Virus record (IMG/VR): IMGVR_UViG_3300021371_000006
Location: 18,735 to 82,734 of that record
Source: a virus
DNA length: 64,000 bases
Direction: 5' to 3' (one strand)
The position numbers and the translations under genes were made by a program. The notes below the pieces were generated by a model. The model worked only from the letters and a program-made list of their open reading frames with translations, was not told the origin of the DNA and did no database searches. The number at the start of each line of letters is the position of its first letter. The first letter of the stretch is position 1. Shown here one piece after another: positions 8,804 to 16,408 of this stretch.

Positions 8804-8940
8804 TACAAATAATGATATAACATAAAACATAAAATACTAAGGATAATTCCATAGTACCCAAGAATAACCACTTTATAACTAAATTCTAGTTGATTCTTTC
8901 TTCTTCCTTGGTATAAATCTTCGTAGTTTTTTTTCGACAT
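8803..8940 (-). CDS. 45-residue single-helix membrane protein
   Basis: A short gene starting MSKKNYEDLYQGRRKNQLEF, followed by one membrane helix of about 20 residues near the C-terminus. Its stop overlaps the ATPase start, which indicates translational coupling. Topology predicts a cytoplasmic basic N-terminus. It may anchor the ATPase to the membrane (inference). Confidence 0.5.
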   Translation of the reverse strand: MSKKNYEDLYQGRRKNQLEFSYKVVILGYYGIILSILCFMLYHYL

Positions 8941-8946
8941 CGGTTA

Positions 8947-9171
8947 TTAATCTTTAACTATAGTTCCTTCGGGCATATTAGATAAAGTGTCAAGAAGTTC
9001 TTGAACGTTACTAATACCTGTTGGGTCAAAAATGTTAACTACTGTTGTGTCAACTACAGTAGTATCACAACATTGATTAGTAGTGTCTGTAATAGTAACT
9101 TCAGTTTCTTCATTTACCGTTCCACATGAAGACAATAAAGCGACAGCGGATAAAAATATTAAATTTTTCAT
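8947..9171 (-). CDS. small lipoprotein
   Basis: A 74-residue protein with a lipoprotein signal (MKNLIFLSAVALLSSC, lipobox LSSC, lipidated Cys16). The mature part of about 58 residues is Thr/Asp-rich with a CC pair. It is likely an envelope lipoprotein. Phage lipoproteins often act in superinfection exclusion or as outer-membrane spanins; neither is shown here. It sits upstream of, and divergent from, the secreted metalloprotease gene. Confidence 0.7.
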   Translation of the reverse strand: MKNLIFLSAVALLSSCGTVNEETEVTITDTTNQCCDTTVVDTTVVNIFDPTGISNVQELLDTLSNMPEGTIVKD

Positions 9172-9333
9172 TTTTATAAGTTTTAAAAAGTTTATGGATA
9201 TAAATCCAACTAATTAAATATAGTAAAAAATAATCATTTATCAAAGTTATTTTAATAGGAATAATCCTACATGGATAACTTAAAAAATAAATCTATTTAT
9301 ATACGAGTAGTACAATCTACTCTACCATAAGTA

Positions 9334-11349
9334 ATGACATTTTTAAGACCTTTAATTTTAGTATTTTTATTTAGTTTATTTAATAACATAATATTTTCTC
9401 AGGAACCCACGAGATGTGGTACTGATATATTATTTGAACAGCAACTAAAAGACCCTAAATTTAAAAGGAGCTACCAAAAACTTGAATCTATAGCGAAAAA
9501 ATCAGAAGAGACGATAAGAATTTCAAACAAATCAGATTTACCTATTACAATTCCTGTAATAGTTCATGTAATTCATTTTGGTGAACCCTACGGAACTGAC
9601 TACCATTTACCTGTGGAATTTATACAAGAAGCTTTTGATAATTTAAATGATAATTTTGCGGGAGAATTTAGTGATGTACCTACTGCAAACACACAGATAA
9701 ATTTTTGTATAGCAAATGCTTCTACTGATGGAGAACCTATTGAAGGTATTAGATATTATGATTGGGATAATTTAAATATAGAGGAGTGGGACGCTACGGC
9801 TTTTTACAATAACCACATTCAAGTATCCAATCAAATTGGATATGATAGAAATAATTATTGTAATGTTTTTATAGCGCCTTTTGGTAGTCCGTTAGGGTTC
9901 GCTTATTTACCCCCAACTAATTATGGGGTATTTATGGGGACTAACGCTTTTGGAATTACTAATGTAGGTAGTTATGGGTTAAATAGAACTCTGGTTCATG
10001 AAATGGGACACTATTGTGGGTTATTTCACACATTTAATCAAACAAGTACATGTACCCCTACCAACACTAACTGTGAAACACAAGGGGATAAAGTATGTGA
10101 TACACCTGTCACTACAGGAAACATTGGATGTCCCTTAAATGGAGGTGCTTGTGGTGGTGATTTAATAGAGAATTTTATGGATTATACTACTGATAATTGT
10201 ATGGAAAGTTTTACCCAAGGACAGACTTTAAGAATGTTATCCCAATTAGAAACTTTTAGACCTGGAGTTGTGGATAATAATTTAGCATGTGGTGCCGTTG
10301 GGGGGATAGACGTTTCTATTAATGGGTTATCAGTTCCTAATTTGGGATGTTCAACCACAAAGGATATAATTTTCAACTTACAGAGTTTTGGTGATACATT
10401 AACTGAAGCCACTATTAATTATTCTCTAAATGGTGAAAGTAGTTCTATTAATTGGGTAGGAAATTTAGGTTTTGCTGAAAGTGAAGTTATAATAATACCT
10501 AATATCAATATAGAATACGGTATCTCAGATATAGAGGTTAATGTAGAAGTATTAGGTGACATATATGAAGATAATAATACTAATACCCTTCAAATTAACA
10601 ATTATGAAGGTACTTTTATAGACATTACTATAGAATTTGATGCTTTACCTTATGGATTCGAATGGAGTCTATACAACTCAGATACTGAGGAATTAATTGA
10701 TGAGGGGGGTTACTATGATAATGAAGTATACGCATGTGAGGTTGAAACTAACACATATTGTTTAGAAGAAGGGAATTATGTTTTAGTTTTAGAAGATTTA
10801 TTTGGAAATGGTATGTTTTACCCTTGTGGGGGTCCGACTTCTATTATAAATGGTAATGACACTCTAAACACAGTAACAGGAAATTGGGGAGATGAAGAGA
10901 TATTACCTTTTTATGTGGGTCCTCCTGTTGATGTATGTCCACCATTAGGTGATTGTCCTTGGGATTTAGATGAAGATGGTATTGTAGGTACCTCTGACTT
11001 ATTTCCTTTACTACAAAACTTTGGATTAACTGTAGAATGTAGTCCGTTAGATTTTAATCAGGATAGTATTATTGGTGTTGACGATATATTAGACTTTATT
11101 TCCGTATTTGGTCTACAGTGTGAGAATGGTATGATGTTAGAAACTGAAATCCCTGAGTCGGTTAAACAAATTATTAATTCTAAAGGAATACAAATTCCTG
11201 AAAATCAAAACACCGTAGAAAATATAGAATACTATAATATCTACGGTGCTAAGATTAATTTAAGTGAGATAACCTCATCAGGAATTTATATTAAGAAAAT
11301 AAAATACACTAATGGTAATTATCAAATTAAGAAAGAGTTCTTTAACTAA
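9334..11349 (+). CDS. secreted M43 (pappalysin-like) metalloprotease with type IX secretion sorting domain
   Basis: A 671-residue protein. The signal peptide is about residues 1-22 (cut after FSQ). The peptidase domain has zinc site HEMGHYCGLFH (from His222), a conserved disulfide-rich insert, and the Met-turn NFMDYT with a later FTQGQTLRM, all as in the M43 family. A beta region of CARDB-like appearance follows. Next come two dockerin/EF-hand-like loops (DLDEDGIVGTSDL and DFNQDSIIGVDDI, about 547-600). The last 45 residues, with NIYGAKINL and SSGIYIKKI, match a type A T9SS sorting domain. The protein should be exported by Sec, then carried across the outer membrane by the host T9SS. Finding such a protein in a phage genome is unusual. 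The start is the first ATG before the signal peptide. Confidence 0.88.
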   Translation: MTFLRPLILVFLFSLFNNIIFSQEPTRCGTDILFEQQLKDPKFKRSYQKLESIAKKSEETIRISNKSDLPITIPVIVHVIHFGEPYGTDYHLPVEFIQEAFDNLNDNFAGEFSDVPTANTQINFCIANASTDGEPIEGIRYYDWDNLNIEEWDATAFYNNHIQVSNQIGYDRNNYCNVFIAPFGSPLGFAYLPPTNYGVFMGTNAFGITNVGSYGLNRTLVHEMGHYCGLFHTFNQTSTCTPTNTNCETQGDKVCDTPVTTGNIGCPLNGGACGGDLIENFMDYTTDNCMESFTQGQTLRMLSQLETFRPGVVDNNLACGAVGGIDVSINGLSVPNLGCSTTKDIIFNLQSFGDTLTEATINYSLNGESSSINWVGNLGFAESEVIIIPNINIEYGISDIEVNVEVLGDIYEDNNTNTLQINNYEGTFIDITIEFDALPYGFEWSLYNSDTEELIDEGGYYDNEVYACEVETNTYCLEEGNYVLVLEDLFGNGMFYPCGGPTSIINGNDTLNTVTGNWGDEEILPFYVGPPVDVCPPLGDCPWDLDEDGIVGTSDLFPLLQNFGLTVECSPLDFNQDSIIGVDDILDFISVFGLQCENGMMLETEIPESVKQIINSKGIQIPENQNTVENIEYYNIYGAKINLSEITSSGIYIKKIKYTNGNYQIKKEFFN

Positions 11350-11350
11350 T

Positions 11351-11689
11351 TTACCCGTTTAACTGAGTTTTAAGTTTATCAACTGGTTTACAACCGTCTT
11401 CATACATAGTGTGGAGACGGTTTTCCATTTTATCTAATCTACTATCCAATCCTTTATCAAAATTGTTGAACTTATCATCAGTATCTCTGTACATATTATC
11501 AACGAATTTATGAACATTTAGTTCTAAGTCTTTAACTTCATTTTGTAATTGTTTTAAAAGGTCTGACAATGACTCGTCTTCCGCTTTAATACTAACTATT
11601 TCTTTTCTGTTCGAAGATACCCAAAATACCAAACCTATTAGACCTGACATTAAAATACCCCCTACAAAAAACATTATTTCTGTATTCAT
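11351..11689 (-). CDS. membrane-anchored coiled-coil protein
   Basis: A 112-residue protein with one N-terminal membrane helix (about residues 5-25), then a long charged heptad-like region (about 35-105) predicted to form a coiled coil. No signal cleavage site is obvious. The architecture resembles some spanin or tape-like membrane tethers, but no family signature is present. It converges with the metalloprotease gene, 1 bp apart. Confidence 0.6.
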   Translation of the reverse strand: MNTEIMFFVGGILMSGLIGLVFWVSSNRKEIVSIKAEDESLSDLLKQLQNEVKDLELNVHKFVDNMYRDTDDKFNNFDKGLDSRLDKMENRLHTMYEDGCKPVDKLKTQLNG

Positions 11690-11754
11690 GATTTTTAAAT
11701 TTTAATATTTGTTTATGTCAAAGAACCCTTTCCTCATGTAAATATAGTAATACA

Positions 11755-11901
11755 TTATCTAATGTCAATAACCCAAGTTTTATATACCTGGTATGGTTTA
11801 ATCACCTTACGACCCTCGTTTTCCAAAACAAGACATCGGGTAAAAGGAGATATTATAGTAATTCTGTCCTCCATTTTCAAAAGTTCGCTCATATCCTTCA
11901 T
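11755..11901 (-). CDS. possible 48-residue protein
   Basis: A short frame starts MKDMSELLKMEDRITIISPF and ends YKTWVIDIR. Alternating hydrophobic residues suggest a small beta domain. It overlaps another short frame (11807-11956) in a different phase, so the two may reflect a real overlapping pair or a single frameshifted gene. No homologue recognised. Confidence 0.35.
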   Translation of the reverse strand: MKDMSELLKMEDRITIISPFTRCLVLENEGRKVIKPYQVYKTWVIDIR

Positions 11902-11956
11902 CTTCTCTGTATTCTGAAATATTATCTTTAAGTTTTTGTAAATCTTCGTTTGTCAT
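11807..11956 (-). CDS. possible 49-residue protein
   Basis: A short frame starts MTNEDLQKLKDNISEYREDE. TATCTTTG (11961-11968, minus strand), a promoter -7-like box, lies just upstream, but no -33 box is evident. It overlaps the 11755-11901 frame. A single indel would fuse the two into one protein of about 65 residues. Confidence 0.35.
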   Translation of the reverse strand: MTNEDLQKLKDNISEYREDEGYERTFENGGQNYYNISFYPMSCFGKRGS

Positions 11957-12002
11957 AATACAAAGATATGATTAAATTTTGATATAAAAAAGTATTTATG
12001 GT

Positions 12003-12209
12003 ATGAGCCTTATTGAACTATTCATTAATGACATAACTAACATTAGAACTGTTTGCATCTACTTTACATTAGGTATAGTCGTTGCGGTTATATTAGAAAA
12101 TCCAATTCAGAAATCAGGAATAACTATGAACTACTTGGACAGATTATGGGTAGTATTGGGGTGGCCGTTGTGGTTAATAATATTTATATTAACCACTTTT
12201 TCGGAATGA
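12003..12209 (+). CDS. small two-helix membrane protein
   Basis: A 68-residue protein with hydrophobic helices at about residues 14-32 and 45-64 and a short loop. TATTTATG lies 2 bp before the start codon. It converges with and overlaps the 12184-13119 gene by 26 bp. A holin-like role is possible from size and topology only. Confidence 0.55.
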   Translation: MSLIELFINDITNIRTVCIYFTLGIVVAVILENPIQKSGITMNYLDRLWVVLGWPLWLIIFILTTFSE

Positions 12210-13119
12210 ATTGCCACTCATAAATCATAACTTGTTTAATTCCATATTTTAACTCAACCTCATTTAAAAAAGACATAAAGTCCGATTTATCCCACACACC
12301 AAAAGCGTCCATAATACCACACGGGTGTTTAGAGTTACTAGCGTAAGGTAATGATACACAATCAGTTTTAGATGTACTTTCTACTGAAAACATAGTCCAT
12401 ATTGTAGAACCAGTTAATTCAGGTTTTTTTAGGTAATCACCTATCGGAGTATTTAAAATTCCGTTTATATCGTTTTTATTTTTACAGTAAGGCGTATTCG
12501 GACACTGACATTTAAGACTATCGTTTTTAGCTAAAATTCCAGTACAACCACAATTTAGTAACTCACCAACCCAATATACTTCCCTGTAGTTGTTAAGTTT
12601 GTTAGGGTCGTTAGATTGACCAGCAAACCCCCAATCAAAGTTTGGGTTAGTAATATACTTACCCACCATATTGTTAATCCATTTAATTCCGTCCACACTA
12701 TAATATCCATCTCCCCACTTACCTGAACCCGATACATCCTCAGAATCAAAAGACACGCACGTTATTTGTTTATTACCCGAAGTGTTATTTAATGTTGATA
12801 TATATTGAAATGCAATTTCCATACTATCACCTGAAGTTAATATAGGGTTGGAGTTTACCCATGAAGAACCAGGTTCGGTATCAATTAAAAGTCCTACCTC
12901 ACAATTTTTAGGTAGTTTATTTAACCAATATTTTTCAAACCATCCGTTTTTAAGGTATCTACCGTCTTTACTATTGGGGTCATGTAATATAAAAAATGCC
13001 CTGTCTATATTATTGTCAGTAACAAATTTAACATACTCACTTGCATATGTACTAAAACTTGATTCATTGGTTTGTAGGTCGTCCCCTACAAGTCCTTCGT
13101 GCCATAATCCTATTTTCAT
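12184..13119 (-). CDS. 311-residue protein, possible TIM-barrel (glycosidase-like) fold, unassigned
   Basis: A soluble protein without a signal peptide. Regularly spaced hydrophobic strands ending in acidic residues (RAFFILHDP, VGLLIDTEP, CVSFDSEDVSG, FDWGFAGQ, VYWVGELL, GSTIWTMFSVE) are what a TIM barrel looks like. The D-x-E-D-type strand end is suggestive of glycoside hydrolases. A CGCTG...CQCPNTPYCKNK insert could bind metal or form disulfides. No precise family is recognised. A TATTTATA element lies 14 bp before the start, at 13134-13141 on this strand. Function as a polysaccharide-active enzyme is inference only. Confidence 0.6.
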   Translation of the reverse strand: MKIGLWHEGLVGDDLQTNESSFSTYASEYVKFVTDNNIDRAFFILHDPNSKDGRYLKNGWFEKYWLNKLPKNCEVGLLIDTEPGSSWVNSNPILTSGDSMEIAFQYISTLNNTSGNKQITCVSFDSEDVSGSGKWGDGYYSVDGIKWINNMVGKYITNPNFDWGFAGQSNDPNKLNNYREVYWVGELLNCGCTGILAKNDSLKCQCPNTPYCKNKNDINGILNTPIGDYLKKPELTGSTIWTMFSVESTSKTDCVSLPYASNSKHPCGIMDAFGVWDKSDFMSFLNEVELKYGIKQVMIYEWQFIPKKWLI

Positions 13120-13133
13120 TTTATTATTTTATT

Positions 13134-13141
13134 TATAAATA
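13134..13141 (-). promoter_or_regulatory. TATTTATA element upstream of the 12184-13119 gene
   Basis: TATTTATA is read in the direction of the gene, 14 bp before the ATG at 13119. It is one of three minus-strand examples of the recurrent octamer. Confidence 0.35.
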
Positions 13142-13198
13142 CAAAAAGAGGAGGACTAATTTAATAGTCACTCCCCTTCTCTCAGTCTTCAGTCGGAG

Positions 13199-13272
13199 CT
13201 CTCCCTCTTGGGCTCGAACCAAGGACCTACGCATTAACAGTGCGACGCTCTAACCAACTGAGCTAAGGGAGA
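13199..13272 (-). tRNA. tRNA-Asn (GUU)
   Basis: A 74-nt tRNA. The acceptor TCTCCCT pairs with AGGGAGA, the discriminator is G, and the anticodon loop is CTGTTAA (anticodon GUU). It is the 3'-most member of the tRNA island. Confidence 0.93.
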
Positions 13273-13275
13273 ATG

Positions 13276-13355
13276 TGGGGGTAGAAGGACTCGAACCTCC
13301 GAACCCGAAGGAGCTGATTTACAGTCAGCCGCAATTGCCACTATGCGATACCCCC
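13276..13355 (-). tRNA. tRNA-Tyr (GUA)
   Basis: An 80-nt class II tRNA. The acceptor GGGGGTA pairs with TACCCCC, the discriminator is A, the anticodon loop is CTGTAAA (anticodon GUA), and a long variable arm (CTCCTTCGGGTTCGGAGG region) is present. Confidence 0.9.
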
Positions 13356-13369
13356 TCTTTTTTATATGG

Positions 13370-13442
13370 AGACACTAGACGGACTCGAACCGCCGACCTG
13401 CTGATTACAAATCAGCTGCTCTACCAACTAAGCTATAGTGGC
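13370..13442 (-). tRNA. tRNA-Thr (UGU)
   Basis: A 73-nt tRNA with anticodon loop TTTGTAA (anticodon UGU). The acceptor GCCACTA pairs with TAGTGTC with one mismatch at the second pair, and a CCA follows in the DNA (13367-13369 in complement). The mismatch may reduce charging or be tolerated. Confidence 0.85.
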
Positions 13443-13887
13443 AATTGAGGTGGTGTATACTCCGATAGTTACAAGGACAATACCCCTGACGGATTCGAAC
13501 CGTTACACCGATTACTGAGGATTCTGACATACCCCGTTCATCTTTACCTCCCCTCCTTGTCAGTAGGAGGGTTTAGTGATTTAAATTTAGCCAATGTGAT
13601 GGGATTCGAACCCACTACTCTCCGAACGACACCCAAACTAGAATAAGGGTAAGGTATCAAAAGATACTACTTAGTCGGCGCATCCAACCCACAGATTGCT
13701 TTCACACAGGTCTGAGTTTTCTAGTACTCAGGTCGCTTCCAGTCACCACTCCTTTCACGACTACACGGCTTGTTGTGTGTGAGGTAGGGGCCGAAGCCCC
13801 ATATTCACCTCACACGCGATTTGTTATATCGGGAGGTCGCCACACATCAGGACGAAGAGACGACCCCCCATTTTATTATAGTTTTAG
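13443..13887 (-). ncRNA. unassigned structured region with two tRNA T-arm-like sequences
   Basis: This is a 445-bp stretch inside the tRNA island with no convincing gene. Two perfect T-arm-like cores occur on the minus strand: GGTTCGAATCC near 13492-13508 and GGGTTCGAATCCC near 13597-13613. Neither has a matching anticodon arm and acceptor at normal spacing. Between 13640 and 13830 lie strong hairpins, including one around GGGGCTTCGGCCCC flanked by TGAGGT/ACCTCA. The end near 13590 could pair weakly (5 bp) with GCCGA near 13675. It could be a degenerate tRNA pair, an intron-split tRNA, or a separate RNA with a tRNA-like end. A tmRNA is already encoded elsewhere, and I could not match RNase P RNA. 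Confidence 0.45.
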
Positions 13888-13961
13888 TAGGGACGAGAGG
13901 AATCGAACCTCCGACCTTCAAGATATAAGCTTGATGCTCTAACCAATTGAGCTACGTCCCC
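13888..13961 (-). tRNA. tRNA-Ile (UAU)
   Basis: A 74-nt tRNA. The acceptor GGGGACG pairs with CGTCCCT (one G-U pair), and the anticodon loop is CTTATAT (anticodon UAU). It reads AUA directly, without lysidine modification, a codon expected to be common in this A+T-rich genome. Confidence 0.9.
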
Positions 13962-14050
13962 GTATTGGTTCCCCTTTTTTGTCGCAGAGGGGTCATCAGC
14001 GAAAGTTTTACTTATTTACTATACCATCACATCAAAGAACTTTATCTTAG

Positions 14051-14136
14051 TACCCGGAGTGGGACTCGAACCCACACTCACCGTTCGGCGAAACAGATTT
14101 TAAGTCTGTCGTGTCTACCACTTCCACCATCCGGGC
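14051..14136 (-). tRNA. tRNA-Leu (UAA)
   Basis: An 86-nt class II tRNA with acceptor GCCCGGA and anticodon loop CTTAAAA (anticodon UAA). A Bacteroidota-type promoter sits directly upstream at 14155-14185. Confidence 0.92.
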
Positions 14137-14154
14137 ATTCTGTAAAGAACACTA

Positions 14155-14185
14155 CAAAGATAAGTAACTTTTTTGAACTACCAAA
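14155..14185 (-). promoter_or_regulatory. Bacteroidota-type promoter for tRNA-Leu
   Basis: On the minus strand the -33 box is TTTGG (14181-14185) and the -7 box is TATCTTTG (14155-14162), 18 bp apart. It is preceded by the same AAAGAACACTAC context seen upstream of the tmRNA, so it probably drives Leu and downstream tRNAs. Confidence 0.7.
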
Positions 14186-14203
14186 TCTATTGTAGATTTT
14201 TTG

Positions 14204-14277
14204 TACACCCCACAGGATTCGAACCTGTGACCGTCTGCTTAGAAGGCAGATGCTCTATCCAACTGAGCTAGGGGTGC
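14204..14277 (-). tRNA. tRNA-Arg (UCU)
   Basis: A 74-nt tRNA. The acceptor GCACCCC pairs with GGGGTGT (one G-U pair), the discriminator is A, and the anticodon loop is CTTCTAA (anticodon UCU), reading AGA/AGG. Confidence 0.92.
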
Positions 14278-14304
14278 ATATGTTAAAGAACGAATATAAA
14301 TATA

Positions 14305-14583
14305 CTACATATATCTCGATAAAACAAATCTTTTTTTGATTAATGATACCCCAAATATTGCAGAAAGAAATAACATCATAATTCCACCATCACATGGTAC
14401 TGCGTGAACACCATCACAATAAGGTCCGTGGTCAGGGTTATTACAAGGACCTCCAGTACCGTCTTCACACCATGAAGGTGGATTTGGGTTACTACATGGG
14501 TCCATCATTAAATCATAATTAAATTCATAATCTGTTAGATAAGGGTTATTTGTAAAGGCAGGGTCTTGTTTTGGGTCATACAT
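14305..14583 (-). CDS. short PID-CTERM-like membrane-anchored protein
   Basis: This 92-residue protein is Pro-, Asn- and Cys-rich over residues 1-65. It ends in a compact sorting-like tail: PCDGG, one hydrophobic helix (MMLFLSAIFGVSLI), then KKR. In Bacteroidota a small-protein tail of the form P-x-D-G-G, helix, basic cluster is described as PID-CTERM. No N-terminal signal peptide is visible. The gene sits between tRNA-Arg and tRNA-Cys. The function is unknown, but the tail points to the envelope. Confidence 0.55.
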   Translation of the reverse strand: MYDPKQDPAFTNNPYLTDYEFNYDLMMDPCSNPNPPSWCEDGTGGPCNNPDHGPYCDGVHAVPCDGGIMMLFLSAIFGVSLIKKRFVLSRYM

Positions 14584-14607
14584 AATTTACAGTTTTCATT
14601 CAAATTG

Positions 14608-14677
14608 AGGTCAGAGATGGATTCGAACCACCGTTATAGGTATTGCGTACCTACACCTTCCAATCGGACATCTGACC
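14608..14677 (-). tRNA. tRNA-Cys (GCA)
   Basis: A 70-nt tRNA. The acceptor GGTCAGA pairs with TCTGACC, the discriminator is U as expected for Cys, and the anticodon loop is ACGCAAT (anticodon GCA). Confidence 0.9.
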
Positions 14678-14685
14678 TTATAATG

Positions 14686-14760
14686 GGTGACTAATCGGAG
14701 TCGAACCGACGACCTTCTGAACCACAATCAGACGTTCTAACCAACTGAACTATAGTCACC
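14686..14760 (-). tRNA. tRNA-His (GUG)
   Basis: A 75-nt tRNA with the His-specific extra G(-1) opposite C73, acceptor GTGACTA paired with TAGTCAC, and an anticodon loop containing GTG. Confidence 0.92.
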
Positions 14761-14767
14761 ATATAAG

Positions 14768-14849
14768 TACCGATGATAGGACTCGAACCTACACGTCTTT
14801 CGACAACAGTTCCTAAGACTGTCGCGGCTACCAATTACGCCACATCGGT
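14768..14849 (-). tRNA. tRNA-Leu (UAG)
   Basis: An 82-nt class II tRNA. The acceptor ACCGATG pairs with CATCGGT, the discriminator is A, and the anticodon loop is CTTAGGA (anticodon UAG), reading CUN codons. Confidence 0.9.
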
Positions 14850-15135
14850 ATTTCAGTGGAGATTTTGATTGGTACTCCACCATTGTTTGGGTCTACCCGC
14901 TCTCATTAACTTGAACGGAACCTTCTTACACCACTCGTCCATGACTTGGTAAGCGTCTGACAAGACTTGCGCTGCTACCTTACCAACTCACGCAAGAAGT
15001 TTTGTTATAACACTCTCCTTTATTCTTACCCTACTCAGAGAATGTCTTTGTTTACATTAGTTATAAATTTTAAATTAAGCTGATTTGTTTGTTATTGCTA
15101 ATATTTCATGTTGATATAATTTTAGGTAGATGAAG
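14850..15135. other. 286-bp gap in tRNA island, no confident gene
   Basis: No tRNA or convincing gene is seen. On the minus strand there are two hairpins (GTGGAG/CTCCAC near 14856-14880, and a GGTAAG/CTTACC stem near 14950-14985). An open frame without a good start ends at about 14857 and could encode a 29-residue peptide beginning MDEWCKKVPFKLMRAGRP. It may be a decayed gene. Confidence 0.4.
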
Positions 15136-15209
15136 TAACCCCGCTGGGACTCGAACCCAGGACCCTCTCATTAAAAGTGAGATGCTCTAACCAACTGAGC
15201 TACGAAGTC
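15136..15209 (-). tRNA. tRNA-Lys (UUU)
   Basis: A 74-nt tRNA. The acceptor GACTTCG pairs with CGGGGTT through three wobble pairs, and the anticodon loop is CTTTTAA (anticodon UUU). The weak acceptor is unusual. Confidence 0.88.
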
Positions 15210-15215
15210 ATATAA

Positions 15216-15470
15216 TTAGATTGATAGTAGCCAACCCATTTTATTTTGTTCCTGATATTCACTATAAGTGCAACGACGCATTGAATCATAGTCAGGACGA
15301 AGTTTAGAATGATTAGGGTATTTTTCCTCCGACTCCTTACGCTCCTTCATTACACGCTTATAAGCTTCACGCTTATTGGGTGCCCACACGTCATTGAACC
15401 CACCACATTTCCAGTTGAACAAGTAAAGGTAGTCACCATTTGAACTACGATACAGTTTTTCTTTTGACAT
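15216..15470 (-). CDS. 84-residue protein of unknown function
   Basis: A small basic soluble protein starting MSKEKLYRSSNGDYLYLFNW, with a WAPNKREAYKRVMKERK helix. It is unrecognised. A very clean Bacteroidota promoter lies at 15491-15522, about 20 bp upstream, so it is probably transcribed early by the host polymerase. A takeover role is possible but unproven. Confidence 0.65.
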   Translation of the reverse strand: MSKEKLYRSSNGDYLYLFNWKCGGFNDVWAPNKREAYKRVMKERKESEEKYPNHSKLRPDYDSMRRCTYSEYQEQNKMGWLLSI

Positions 15471-15490
15471 TGTTTATTTGTTTTGTTCTA

Positions 15491-15522
15491 CAAATATATG
15501 ACTTATTATTCATTTAACCAAA
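15491..15522 (-). promoter_or_regulatory. Bacteroidota-type promoter
   Basis: Minus-strand -33 TTTGG (15518-15522), a 19-bp gap, then -7 TATATTTG (15491-15498). It drives the 84-residue gene at 15216. Confidence 0.78.
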
Positions 15523-15630
15523 TGTAGTTGAGTAATTTTCGAAATTAATTGATTTGAATTCTTCTTCAGTCAAATACACCGTGTATTCAAAATGTTCTGT
15601 ATTGTTTGATATGTTATATTTAAAGTTCAT
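15514..15630 (-). CDS. possible 38-residue protein
   Basis: A short frame starting MNFKYNISNTEHFEYTVYLT has a balanced composition and ends inside the promoter region of the next gene. It is immediately downstream of tRNA-Ser(GCU). Support is weak. Confidence 0.35.
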   Translation of the reverse strand: MNFKYNISNNTEHFEYTVYLTEEEFKSINFENYSTTFG

Positions 15631-15643
15631 TTTTTAATTTTTG

Positions 15644-15726
15644 CGGAGGGAGTGGGATTCGAACCCACGCGTCGTTACCGACGACAGTTTAGCAAACTGC
15701 TCCATTAACCACTCTGGCATCCCTCC
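15644..15726 (-). tRNA. tRNA-Ser (GCU)
   Basis: An 83-nt class II tRNA. The acceptor GGAGGGA pairs with TCCCTCC, the discriminator is G (serine-typical), and the anticodon loop is TTGCTAA (anticodon GCU). Confidence 0.93.
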
Positions 15727-15760
15727 TGTTGTATTACGATACAACATTAAAATAATATTG

Positions 15761-16408
15761 TCAATCCACGTATGGATTTTTAATACCATTTTTTTCCCAA
15801 AAATCATAAAGGTCTTGAAGTTTGGTGTAATGTAGATAAATTCCTTTGCCACGATTATCCAACCATTCCTCAATTTCAAGTTTTTCACCCTTAAAGTAAA
15901 CGTTATCAATAAACTCGTAATATAAGTCTATTATCTCAATCATGCCCGTCACAATAGAAAAATCTTCAGGTTTTGGTACTTCGTCACTTTCAATATGAAA
16001 CTCATAAAGACCTCCTTTACTTGATGATGAAACAAAAAGAGTATTTTCAACACCACCTTTTTCAGGAACGAACTCAATTTGGGTTACATCTTCATAATCG
16101 TATTCTTCGTTATGGTCTTCAATATCACCCATTTCATCCAAACCAAAGGAGAATAGTTCATTCTCATTTTCATCATAAACATAAACGTATGTATTTTCAG
16201 TTAAGTAATTTGCCTTAGTCGTAGAAAATGCGTCACCTTCAAAGAATTCAACACCAAGAATTTCTTCAATATCCATACCGATACTATCAAGTGATTCATA
16301 TTCACCACTTTCAAGTGCTTCATCAAGCTTATCCGCTTGCTCTTGAGAAAGATTAAATCCATTCATCTCTTCCTCCCACCCATAAAAACGAACAATATAC
16401 TTTTTCAT
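15761..16408 (-). CDS. 215-residue acidic protein of unknown function
   Basis: A soluble, strongly acidic protein beginning MKKYIVRFYGWEEEMNGFNL. Residues 1-115 alternate strand and acidic loop; the C-terminal part is helical with aromatic residues. No catalytic motif is recognised. Its start overlaps the last base of the 16408-16743 gene's stop, so the two form an operon driven by the promoter at 16762. High acidity could indicate a DNA-mimic or inhibitor protein, but this is speculation. Confidence 0.65.
   Translation of the reverse strand: MKKYIVRFYGWEEEMNGFNLSQEQADKLDEALESGEYESLDSIGMDIEEILGVEFFEGDAFSTTKANYLTENTYVYVYDENENELFSFGLDEMGDIEDHNEEYDYEDVTQIEFVPEKGGVENTLFVSSSSKGGLYEFHIESDEVPKPEDFSIVTGMIEIIDLYYEFIDNVYFKGEKLEIEEWLDNRGKGIYLHYTKLQDLYDFWEKNGIKNPYVD

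Noticed and set aside
13443-13887. RNase P RNA or second tmRNA
   Set aside because: Conserved RNase P core strings and a GG...CC acceptor pairing with a tag frame were not found; left as unassigned.
13947-14195. Open frames crossing the tRNA genes (also 13059-13253 and 15641-15835)
   Set aside because: They translate tRNA sequence (typical SGTRTHT-like strings) and have no independent support.
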